A DNA stretch of 64,000 nucleotides from Ryuthela nishihirai. Its lineage: Eukaryota > Arthropoda > Arachnida > Araneae > Heptathelidae. Both the position numbers and the translations under genes were made by a program. Below are positions 1 to 10,900 of the stretch, piece after piece. The DNA lies in assembly GCA_038380435.1 (NCBI GenBank), contig JAWZYU010000020.1, forward strand, positions 47,400,307 through 47,464,306, in the 5' to 3' direction. Below the pieces are notes generated by a model, which saw nothing but the letters and a program-made list of their open reading frames with translations, made no database searches and was not told the DNA's origin. Every line of letters starts with the position of its first letter. Position 1 is the stretch's first letter.

Positions 1-800
1 TCTAGTGTGCATCGCAGAGGGAGTGGGGTCGTCCGACAAACATCTGCACGGCTTGCTAGGCGCATTGTTCGATATGCTTGTATGTCAACACAGAGCGCTG
101 CAGACGATACTCAACGGGCTGTGGCAACAGCTATGGACGTCCCCATAACGACCCGAACAGTAAAAACGAAACTAGGCAACCATCGCAGCGCTCGTCTGGC
201 TTGCTGCCGAAGTCGTGTGTTTAGGGATGAATCCCGTTTCTGTCTGGGTGTTGACAATCAACGGGTCTGAGTATGGCGACAATCTGGTGAGAGGATGGAT
301 CCAGCTTTTGTTCATGACTGGCACATCACCTGTTCAGCCAGGCATAATGGTATGGGGTGCTATTGGATACGACAATAGACCACCTCTTGTCCACATCATG
401 GAAACACTGACAGCTGCATGATATGTTAACGCAGTTCTGCAGCTGCGCTAACTCCTGTTTTTTTTTACCAATCATGGGAGGCATGCAGCAGCCCATTTTC
501 CAGCATGACAATGCCCATGTACACACTGCTAGGGATTTCAGACAATGTTTGCAACATGTTCATGTATTGCCATGGCCAGCACGATCTCCAGATTTATCCC
601 CAATATAAAATCTGTGTGACCACATTGGATGACGTGTGTAATTCTCTCACCATCCGGCACAGAATCTCGATGAATTATGGGAACAAGTCAATGCTTCTTG
701 GTGTGCAATTCCTCAGGACCATATCCATCGACTGTATGACTCCATGCTACGCCATATTGCCGTTCACGACGGTGCAACCACATACTGAGGCAGTCACATT
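1..800 (+). mobile_element. Tc1/mariner transposase remnant, left end cut by the window
   Basis: Frameshifted pieces in several plus frames follow the order of a Tc1-type transposase. They are a helix-turn-helix region near 30-190, DESRFCLG near 228-250, GIMVWGAIGYDNR near 342-378, QHDNAHVHTA near 502-531 and LPWPARSPDLSPI near 570-608. Remains of the C-terminal end run to about 790. Stops and frame changes show it is dead. Confidence 0.85.
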
Positions 801-1050
801 TTGCTGCATTATCTCATACTCTAACTGCTGTAAGTGGCTACAAATTAAATCATGGTATGCCAATATGTATTGCTATGTTTACGTTACATTTCACTCCTAT
901 CCCCTCACTCCTTCTGGGTGGAGCAATTTCAATTTCATGCAGTGTATTAAATTCTACTCCTCAATATTCATTAGATTATAATTTTTATTTTTTTTCTTTG
1001 CCTTACAGTGTTTTCAAAAAATTATTTCTAAATTTCCCAAAACTGGGAAA

Positions 1051-1350
1051 AACTTTTGGTATATGAACAAGATTGCAAATATTAGAACGAAGGCAGAAAG
1101 AAAGGCCTATAAAAGAAATAACTTTCAAGATTTTTTCAAACATAAGAGAATAAATGCTTTGCTACAAAATTCCTTTACACGAAAGGAAATTGCAAACTTT
1201 TTTACCACAAATTTACAAATTACCAAATCATTTTTTCTACAGATAAAAATATATCGTAGATTAACTTGGTATTTAGTTAAATCTAAAATCTTCAATGATT
1301 CCTTTTATGGATTTAGGAAAAACTTCTTCGAAAGATGTCTTTTCCTTATT
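1051..1350 (+). mobile_element. Old non-LTR retrotransposon (LINE), left half, split by an insertion
   Basis: The open frame at 1063-1340 contains NIRTKAERKAYKRNNF and LVKSKIFNDSFYGFRKN, typical of the region entering the reverse transcriptase domain of jockey/CR1-type LINEs. It stops at the 12-bp target duplication (1339-1350) of the RTE-like element. The reverse transcriptase resumes at about 5018 in the same orientation. Confidence 0.7.
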
Positions 1351-4300
1351 CATCATCATCCGCAAGCAGCCATGGGCTACGAAGGTCCAACCAGACCGTG
1401 CAGTTTAATTCTCCAAGCATATCTGTCCTGAGCTACATCTGCTGCATCCGGCCACTGCACACCAATTCTAACAAGGTCCTGTTTGACATTGTCTGCCCAC
1501 CGCATCCTAGGTCTTCCCCTCTTTCTGAGGCCTTTAGGCACACTGTTCATAACTCTATTTGCCAATCTGCAGTTATCCTAATGGCCAAACCAGCGGAGTC
1601 TCTCTCTGAACAATTGACATGGCAAACCAGCGGAGTATCTCTCTGAACAATATGATGCTTAAAGGAGATTGCCGACTCCTTTGCTTAACCTCATCATTAG
1701 TTACAAAGTTTAACCACCTAATGCCCAAGATACTGCATAAGCATCAAGTTTCCTGTTATCTTGTTTACAAAGCGTCCAAGTTTAACTATCATAGAAAGAA
1801 TCAAACTATTATACAGTCTAATTTTAGTGTTTGGAGAAATAGGCGTACATATCTACTCTCCATAGATTCGTTAAAGTCCCAGAGGCGATCCCTATTCGCC
1901 TGTTAATCTCATGTTGCACATCACCAGTATCTGTTACATAGCTCCCAAGATAATTAAACTGTGATACCTGCTCAAGACTACAACCATTCAGATTAACTGA
2001 ATCACAGCCTACCTGACCAATTTTCATCACTTTAGTTTTTTTTCTGTTTATAACCAAACGTACTCTACTAACCATCCTCATCAACAGCTCGAATGAAAGA
2101 GTTCATCTCATCAACATCATTTGCCAAAAGGGCTAAATCATCAGCATAATCTAAATCAGAAATTTTCCTATCTATAGCCCATTTAAGGCCAAAATCTTTC
2201 CCTTGAAGTGAATTTCGCATAACATAATCAATAACCAAACTAAAGAGAAAAGGAGACAAAATGCACCCTTGTCGAACACCAGACGTAATGCTAAACCAAT
2301 TGCTACAAGACTTACCAACTCTCACACACATGACTCAGTGTTATTATAGAGAGCTTTCATTATGTTAACTAACTTGTCTGGTATACCATATGATCTCACA
2401 ATCAACCACAAATTATGACGATCAACAGAGTCGAAAGCCTTTTTGAAATCAACAAAGCTAGCAACCAAAGGTTTCTGAAACTCTAAACATTTCTCAAGAA
2501 TCTGCCTAAGTGAAAATATCTGGTCCACACATCCCCTACCACTTCTGAATCCAAATTGCTCATCACGCAATTGACTATCAACCAGATTCTTAATTCTATT
2601 AAGCACAATCATGGAAAGAACTTTACCTGGAAAAGAGAGTAGGCTGATACACCTATAGTTATCACAAGAACTGCGATCACCTTTTTTGAAAATAGGGATA
2701 ATAATAGTTCTGGTAAAATCTTTAGGAACCATGCCTTTATCATAAAAGTTATTTAAAATTTCAGTCATCCAAATGGTAACTGAAACATTCCCAGCTCTGA
2801 GCATTTCAGTAGTAATTTCATCTACCCCTGGGGATTTATGAACTTTAAGTTTAGAAATAGCCAAAATAACTTCAGATTGTGTTATAGAACCAACATTAAA
2901 GCCCCCAATACATTTATCATCATTACAAACAATGGGAGTAGAACTAACCATATTGTTTAGAACATCACTGAAATGCTCAGCCCACCTAGCCATGACAGAA
3001 TCCTCCCCTTCTATAACCTTACCTTGTTTATCACTTCAAACCTTGCATGCCTGTCCGTTTTCTACCACATAAAACATTAACTATCTGGTACAGCTCTCTG
3101 CTGTTGTGCTGTCTAACTGCTTCCTCAGCTTTGTCAGCCAAGCCATCAAGCCAAAGATTCTTATCAGTAGCTAACTGATCCTTTACACGTTTATTAAGAT
3201 CTCTGTAATTCTTTCTATTAGGATTGATAGGGTACTGATTAAGGACATTCCCGCAGTTCCTTCTTTCTGAAATAAGCTCAAGTGCCTTATCACTCAAATA
3301 ATTCTGCCTCCTCTGCTCCTTTTTTCCTAAAAGAGTACTGTTAGTTTCCAAAAAAGCCTGTTTAAAACGGCCCCATTCCTCAACTTCAGTAGTAAGCAAA
3401 TCATGACTGTCATAATGACTAAGTAACCTATCATGGTAAGCTTTAGCTATAACTGGGTCTTTCAGAGCTTCAGTATTAAAGGCAAATTTTTTAACTTTAG
3501 CACAATACTTTTTAAGTTTAAGTTGCAAGACACTTTTAACAAGGTAATGGTCAGATCCAATTTCAGCTCCCCTATATGCCCTGGTATTCCTAACAGAACT
3601 AGCCCCATTTGCTGTTAATTATTATATAATCAATCATATTCTTATGCAGCCCATCAGGTGAAACTCATGTGTTCGCGGTGTTTGTAATATGTGTTAGTTT
3701 TTCTGAAACCATCGAGTTTACTTACCTGTAGGAGACGTTGCCCATTGCCATTGCAGCTACCAATACCAAAAGGGCCTATCACCCCTCCCCAAAGGTCAGA
3801 GTCAGTACCAACTTTGGCATTGAAGTCACCTAGAACAAGGGTAATATCTCCTTTCTTGACAGAATTCAAAATATCCTGAAGTTGTCTGTAAAACCTATCC
3901 TTCTCATCCTCATCAGAATCCTCAGTGGGGGCATAACAGCAGATAACATTCAAGTCTTTAATGCTTGTCTGAAATTTTGCTGTAAGAAACCTTTCATTAA
4001 TGCACTCATATCCTAGAAGAGCATCACTAGCATGTCTGCTGAGCAGCAGACCCACGCCTTGGTGATGCTTTCCATCCTCCCTCCCTGTAAAGAGAAATTT
4101 AAAGTTATTTTTAAGTATCTCACCTTTACCTGTCCATCTGGTCTCTTGCAAGCCTAGAATATCTAGGTTATAGCGCTGGAATTCCTGCATGAGGACATCA
4201 AGAGAATAATCTCTATGTAATGTCCTCACGTTCCACGTTCCTGCAGAGAGAAAATGATTAGTAAGTTTTTTAAAGAAATTAGGTTTATTGAGATTGGTAT

Positions 4301-5005
4301 GGCCAACAATATCAAACAGCCCCCTGATCGCATGCATGGGGCAAAGACCTCCTCCTCCTCTTCCTCTAAAGGCTGAAGTCACCGATGCTGGTAGGAACTT
4401 CAGGCTCCACCTTTTCAAGTGGACTTTTTCAAGAGCCATATGACCTGCCTGAGATACATTACTCCAGTTTAGGTTTGACGATGCCCAACTAGCTAAGTAA
4501 GCCTCTGATTAGGATTATCCACCAGCTGATATAAGGTATCCCATGCCTCTGTTCACTTAGGGCTGGCAACCCAGAAGCAAACAGAAAACACAGCGGCAGA
4601 TTCCTCCTCAACAGAGGCCCACCAGTGCAGCAAGTTCAGGATCCATAATCAAGCTCAAATCCATAAACAAGTCCAGTCTAGTAGGTATAAATGGTCAGCA
4701 CCAGGACCCTGTGAAGTTGACCACTCCTCAGCAGGGTTGAAAAAAAAAGAAAAAAGTGGCCATAGATGACCAGATCAGTAGGTCATACTGAACTGGCAGC
4801 CCTCCCTTTCCGTTCCCTTCCAAAAGAGAATATCTCTTTTGAAAGGTACTAACGGCCTGCACCACGAAAAGTGTGTGTGTGTGTGTGTGGGGGGGGGGGG
4901 GGGGTGTCAGACATTAGGTGCTAGACCTGGCCGGTTCTGTGCATCATCACTAGGGATTGGTACACAGCTCTCCTTCCAGTTTATGCCTAGCTACCATTTA
5001 CAGGC
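1351..5005 (-). mobile_element. RTE-type LINE, near full length, degraded coding region
   Basis: Minus-strand pieces, 5' to 3': an apurinic-type endonuclease at 4439-3654 (GTWNVRTL, DILGLQETRWTG, GDFNAKVG) and a linker at 3528-3031. Reverse transcriptase follows at 2993-2068 (KSPGVDEIT, FKKGDRSSCDNYR, QFGFRSGRGC, FVDFKKAFDSVDR, GVRQGCILSPFLF, LDYADDLALL). A C-terminal domain lies at 2084-1824 and 1565-1377 (GRPRMRWADNVKQDL). Several frameshifts separate them. The 3' end carries an (ATG)n-type tail, reading GATGATGATG on the minus strand. The element is flanked by CTTTTCCTTATT at 1339-1350 and 5006-5017, a 12-bp target duplication. Confidence 0.88.
4739..4904. repeat. Poly-A/G and (GT)n-(G)n microsatellites
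   Basis: An A-rich run at 4740-4755 and a (GT)n followed by a G run at about 4870-4904, both inside the 5' part of the RTE element. Confidence 0.8.
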
Positions 5006-5017
5006 CTTTTCCTTATT

Positions 5018-5870
5018 AAATAGTATTAACTTAAAAACAAGAAACATTCAAAGTAGTAATTTTTTTATATCTTAAATATGCTTTTCACTCTATTTGGCTT
5101 AAAAGGACTATTACTTAAATTACACAAAATCGGACTTAATGGAAAAATTTTTCAATTTCTAAATAATACGTTGCTAAATAAAACCTTCCAAACTAAACTG
5201 CACAGCTATTATTCAGACATCTTCAAAATTATAAATGGACTTCAACAGGGATTATTGTTATCCCTTATATTTTTTAATTTTTATTTACACGATTTTCCTG
5301 AAATTTTAGATCCAAAAATAAATTTTGCTACTTTTGCTGCTGATGTTATAATTTGGTCCTCTGGGAAACACATAGAGAACCTTTGCAAATTATTATAAAA
5401 AGGTTAGAAAAAAATCACAAAATATTTTAATAAATGGCATCTTCATATTAACGATACTTCATTACCACGATACTTTCAAATAAATGATCCTATATTTAGT
5501 TTAAACAGATATCTAATTGATAATGGCATTTCAGTAGTTCCAAAATTAAACATTTCCAGAAAATCTTTTACAGCTTACTTCAGATTAAAAATTGGCTTTG
5601 CTGGATTAAATTTCTATATAAAAAAATTTAAAAAGTTACATCAGCGAACTGCACCTTTTGTAAACAACCTGAAACTATCCCTTATGTAATATTAAATTGT
5701 CCAAAATATAAAACTAATAGAATCCTATTTTTTCAAAACTTTAGAAAAACATTTTTTAACAGATTTCACTCACATTAGCTAACATACTAAAATTTCCAAG
5801 TACTTCTACAGGAAAAATGTGTTTTTTGAACTTTTTCATTACCTTTCACTAACAAATTTGTTAAATAGAA
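5018..5870 (+). mobile_element. Old LINE, right half (reverse transcriptase remnant)
   Basis: The plus frame shows LLLKLHKIGLNGKIFQFLNN, INGLQQGLLLSLIFFNFYLH and FATFAADVIIWSS. The last is the catalytic box of a LINE reverse transcriptase with the first Asp replaced by Ala. Further coding-like debris runs to about 5870. It continues the element at 1051-1350 after removal of the RTE insertion. Confidence 0.75.
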
Positions 5871-5989
5871 TTTAAATTAAATGCACTATAAATGTAGTAA
5901 AAGTACTACATGTTTGTACTTTGTTTTGAAGTTGTTATTGTTGATTTTCTTGTAGATATTTTGTTGTATTTTATATTCAACATAAACAA

Positions 5990-6980
5990 CTATTATGAAT
6001 GTATAAAATGTATTGTCATCCATAAAATGAATTCTGACCCAATGGCTCTTCTAAAAACGTCTCGCATAAGGATGTAGGATTTTGTCTCTGCATCTTAGGG
6101 CAGTTAAGAGTCCCTCCTGAGAAGACATGCAGATCACTGTAGCCATTGATAGTTCCCCACACCACAAACCACTCCCACAGTGATGGTCCCTTTCTACAAT
6201 ATTCAGGGATGATATGTCCCACACTCTCACTAGATGCATTAGCACTGAGAATCACTACTTAATCTATATTGATTGGTCAGAAAAGAAAATCTGTTCCCAG
6301 TGATCATTGGTCCAATTGAAATGTTCTTTGCTCCATTCCAGTCATTGCCCTCCAATGAGCTGAGGTTAGTGGTATGCAAATTACAGTTCTAGCATAAAAT
6401 CCTCTTTTATGAAGTCGTTGGGACACACTTACTCTGGATACTGCCCTTCCTGTGGCAGCTGACTGCTCCAATGCAAGTTGATGCACTGACATAATTCTAT
6501 TTTGCCTTGCAGTTAGGGGCAGAAAATGATCATCTTGCACTGTTATTGTTCTGGGCCTACCCTGGCTTGTTCTTTTAGAGCAGTGGTTCTCAACCTTTTA
6601 TGCTTCACTTATCCCCTGGAAATGTGTATGTAACAGGCATACCTCTTGTATAGATAGATAAAACTAGTTATAATATAACAATGGTTATTTTTACTTTGTT
6701 ACTAGATCTAGCGACTTTTGAGCTCTTATGGGATACTTCAAAAAATTTTACCACGTACCCCACGTTGAGAACTCCTAGTCTAGAGCATGTTCCACTGTCT
6801 TGAAAACATCTTCAGAGTTTCGAAATTACATCTTCAGACACATTCATGAATCTGGTAACCTCTCTGTGTGACTCTCCTGCTCCCATCTATTCAATGGCTC
6901 TCCACCATATGACTCTCATGGAAATGGTTCCTACTTTGCATTTTAACAAAATTGTAATCCAAAATGAGAAGCATCTGTTC
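5990..6980 (-). mobile_element. Second Tc1-like transposase remnant, interrupted by a MITE
   Basis: The minus frames contain VWGTINGYSDLHVFSGGTLN and LGQNSFYG (6255-6016), then LTARQNRIMSVHQLALEQSA with a helix-turn-helix-like segment (6540-6304). N-terminal remnants continue to about 6980 beyond the insertion at 6581-6778. It is broken by frameshifts. Confidence 0.75.
6581..6778. mobile_element. hAT-like MITE
   Basis: It starts CAGTGGTTCTCAACCTTT and ends with the inverted GTTGAGAACTCCTA, the widespread hAT terminal motif. Flanks TTTTAGAG and GTCTAGAG agree at 6 of 8 positions, fitting an aged 8-bp target duplication. It has no coding capacity. Confidence 0.65.
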
Positions 6981-7525
6981 CTGAAGCAGTTTTTATTGCC
7001 AGCTTAATTAGCATATTGCAGCCTTTAGCATTGAGAAATGGAATTTAATAGCTGAAAATCCTCTGAAACCTTCATTAAATTCCAAAAAGGATTTATTGAG
7101 ATATTTGGAATTTTGTTCAACTTACTTAAATTATGACCAGCAGTATATTTTACAGACATTTTATTTATTTTGACATGACAGCTGAAACCTATATGCCATC
7201 CCTGTTCTAGGCCATCTGGTGTATTCTAAAACAAGCACAGCACATGGGACTACACTAACATTCTGTATGACAACACAATTTTTAATTTCTTGCTAATGTG
7301 ATAAACATAAAGATTTAACAATATTTATCAAGGTTGAGTTAAAATAATGAATTTAGTGTAAAAGTAAGGAATAAAAGTTTCCTAAGATATATCTTTACAT
7401 CTGTGGTACAGGTTATGTTTTTTGCTTACTGGAGTTGTGGTGTTTATGTTTACGGATTTGTTTGAAAATGTGTCAACCATTCAACAACTAGTGTATAATA
7501 ACAATATATGATTATTTTTAGTAAT

Positions 7526-7584
7526 TTTATTTCCATTCAAGAAATACTAACGAAAATATGCTCAGTAAATAAATAGAATTTATT
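7526..7584 (-). terminator. Candidate poly(A) signals of the scruin-like gene
   Basis: On the minus strand AATAAA occurs at 7579-7584 and again at 7526-7531, about 150 and 205 bases past the stop codon. The region between is AT-rich and unannotated, as expected of a short 3' UTR. Which signal is used cannot be told, since AATAAA arises often by chance in this AT-rich sequence. Confidence 0.45.
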
Positions 7585-7735
7585 ATTCAAAACAAATAAT
7601 AGTTTACCATTTCTTATACATATGTGTGTAAATAGTTATATAAATTAGTAAGTATACAAAGTATATTTTAATGTAGATAAGTCACACAGTAAGCTTTATA
7701 AGTAACTAAGTTTAAGAAAGAAAATTAATACTGTA

Positions 7736-7950
7736 TCACAATGTAAGCTGTCGGTGTAAAAGACAGCTGAGGCTGACAGATCTTAAAGCTGGGATAACTG
7801 GAGGAATAGTCACAGCAGAAATACCAGTCAGTGGCACTGGCAGATCTCGGCAAGTGTGAATGGTGAAGTCAGTTGCAATCACCATCTCATTTCTGCGGAG
7901 AGCACTCCATTCTTGACTGCTGATACCCCCAAACATGTAAATGCAAGATT
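7736..7950 (-). CDS. scruin: Scruin exon A: last kelch repeat and C-terminus
   Basis: 215 bp from the acceptor ...ATTTTTCAG to TGA. It encodes ESCIYMFGGISSQEWSALRR, then DFTIHTCRDLPVPLTGISAV and an unmatched tail ending HRQLTL. It is homologous to exon J through the GG strand and the LP.PLTG strand. The last 20 or so residues have no counterpart there. Confidence 0.85.
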
Positions 7951-10900
7951 CTGAAAAATAATAGTTTGTAACAATGAAAACAGAGATGTAAAAAAACCCT
8001 CTTAAAATGGCGTAATACAATCACAAAATTAAATGTAATTCATAGAAATAAGAAAATTTCTAAAAATTTATTTGCCACAGTTTTTTGTACTAATTTATAG
8101 ATTGATCATGTTTTGGCACATTTTTAGTTTAAAAAAAAATGAGCTGTTGTTTTTACTATGTCATCTGTCTATCCATAGACTTTAAGCTTTTTTTAGTAGA
8201 GAGAAATTCTTTTTTGGGTGTGATAGTACTAATAAACTATTAGGATTCGCATATTTTTAATCTTCCAATAGTTTTATTTTCCACTATTTAAAGGTTCCTA
8301 AAGATTGAAAATGCAAAATTTTGAATAACTACTGTAAACGATCTATTTCTACTATAGAAGTGAATTTTGATGGTAAAATATGATAGTCCAGGGTTTACAT
8401 TGGCCTCCTTACTCCAGGGGAATGGGAAAAATGCAACTTTTTTGTTTTAAGAAGAAAATGAAAAATTTCTTTTGAGTTGAATAAGTACTAATGAAATATT
8501 ACTATTTGCATATTCTGTCACATAATAACCATAATCATCCATTAGTTTGAATTTCATTCTTAGAGGATGTTAAAATGACAAACTTCATTCTCTTTGTATA
8601 AGAGCACTTAGTATTCACTAGAGGTGATATATATTTTTTTGTTTCTTATTGTGCAGCAGTAAAATGAGATATAGTCTAATATACACTGGTGGAAAAACCT
8701 CTATAACTTCTAAAGTAAGTTTTTTTTTATCTTATTTTGCATATCAGAACCTTTTTGAACAGCTCTCGTACAAATGCTTGGGTTTAAAACCAGTAAGTAT
8801 GACTTTACAAAATAGATTTTCACACAAGAGGCTACAATCTTGAAAGTAAATGATCTGCATCTAAAAACAAGTTCAATAACTACCATAACATATTTCATGC
8901 CGTTTTGAGTTGTCACTTCTTCAGATGGTAAGAGCCTGAGGACTGAGTGCTAAGTTATAATACAGGAGTAAATTTACATTAGAAACATGGACGTGTGGGA
9001 AGTGGTGGAGTCAGTACTGCATAATTTATGAAAACTGAGGTCAATATTTTCTACGTAGGAGAGTTCAGATCTAGGGCAGTGAGGGTAATGATTATTTTAG
9101 TAGATTTAAAATTAGTAGGAAGTTTATATTGTAAAATAGTTTGTGATAACATACATGTTTATAAATCTATAATATAATAGGCAAAGATTAATAATGCTCT
9201 ATAAATGACTATTAAATCTCAGTAATAATAATCTATGCTTAATTTGACATTTCCAAAATTTTATACTACTTTATTAGTATATTGTATTAATGTTTTGGCC
9301 CATATGTTGCTATTATTTTTGAAAAATGTTCAGCTAGTGAAAATGTTTGAATGCCCTTTGCTCTGTTATCTTTTTGTGCTTTTTAAATGTGATTTAAATA
9401 TTTTAGAAGTTTTTGGTAGTCTTTCTCTCTATCAAATATACTTGTACAACTGGGTCATAAAAATTTGGTGCAAAGGTGGAATAAATATCTAAATAGTGAT
9501 GGCAATAATTTTGAAAAATATCTAGTTGCTAAAATAATAAATTTCTTTTCCATTTGACTTTTCATAACATAATCAGAATTTGATGTCAGGAATGCTAATA
9601 CACAAATTAAAGAATTCAAATTAAGGCAAATTTATGACTTCATCTTTAGATGAGTAGTTTGTTAACCTTAATCATAAATGATCATTTTCTGTTCATAAAA
9701 TATATAAAATATTACTACTGAGCCACTCTTCATAGCATTGGATTATATGAAATCAGCTTAATAAGATATTACAACCCTAGTTACCTTTTTAACAACCAAA
9801 ATTATTAGTTAACCTAAAAAAAGGTGCAATAAATACCTCATGACAATATTATAATTTATTATTATTATTATTACAAGTTATACAAAGCTTATTTCGATTT
9901 TACTTTTTAAATGATTTGCATGAGGGGTTATAGATATGTCTGAAATCGAGTCTAGATTTGTTTCATAAACTGAATACTTACTGAAAATTGAATATAGTTT
10001 CAGGTGGAAAAGTTAAAGAAAACTACACCAGGTGTGCAGATTAGTTGTGCTGAGTTCATAAGCTGTATGGCCTCATATATAAAAAAGTTTGCAAACACAT
10101 GGCTACATTTTCAAGATGAATAGGAAATACTTTAAATGCTTTTTAAATAGAGTCCTGAAATTAAATAATTACTTTGTAGTTTTTGATGTTGGGGTTCATC
10201 ACTGCATTGAAAACAATTATGCACTTGTATAATTTTTCTTTTATATATAAAATTGTTTGCAATGAAGCCTATAGCTCTTGATAATAAGTTAGCACAATGA
10301 GTTTCCCCAAAAGACATAAGACAATTTATGTCTGCCATAAAAACACAGTAGCAGATGCCATATCTTTATCATATATTAGTAGGACAGCTTTCATTAAAAC
10401 AGATTTTAAAATTTTCATGTGTAAAAAAAGGTGAAAAAAAGGTAAAAAAAATTGTAAAAAATGTTTATTTTGAAGTAAAGTGGAGAAGTGTTTTTTTTAA
10501 AAAACCAATGCATAAAAGTAAGAATTTCACATGAGTTTCAGGAATAAACTTATCCAGTTTCTAATGTATGAGTGTTTATAACACTAGCACTATATTGCTG
10601 GCATAACTTTGAAAATATTTTACTAGTTAACTGCAACACAGAATACATACTACTTTCTTTTTAAATTTAAAAAAAAATAACGATTTCAGAAAACTGGAAT
10701 ATAAAAGCAAAGAGCATCTACAAGGATTCACTGCATTATAGTAATTGTGAATAATATTTAATTTTTCAATTATTCCCATTTTGAAACAGCTGTATATAAC
10801 AACTGATTTCTTATTTGTGAAATGTCCCAGAGTCTGCCATTGTTTTCATTACTTTTTTTAGCCTTTAAGGTTAATTAAAAGAATATTATGGCATCTAGGA

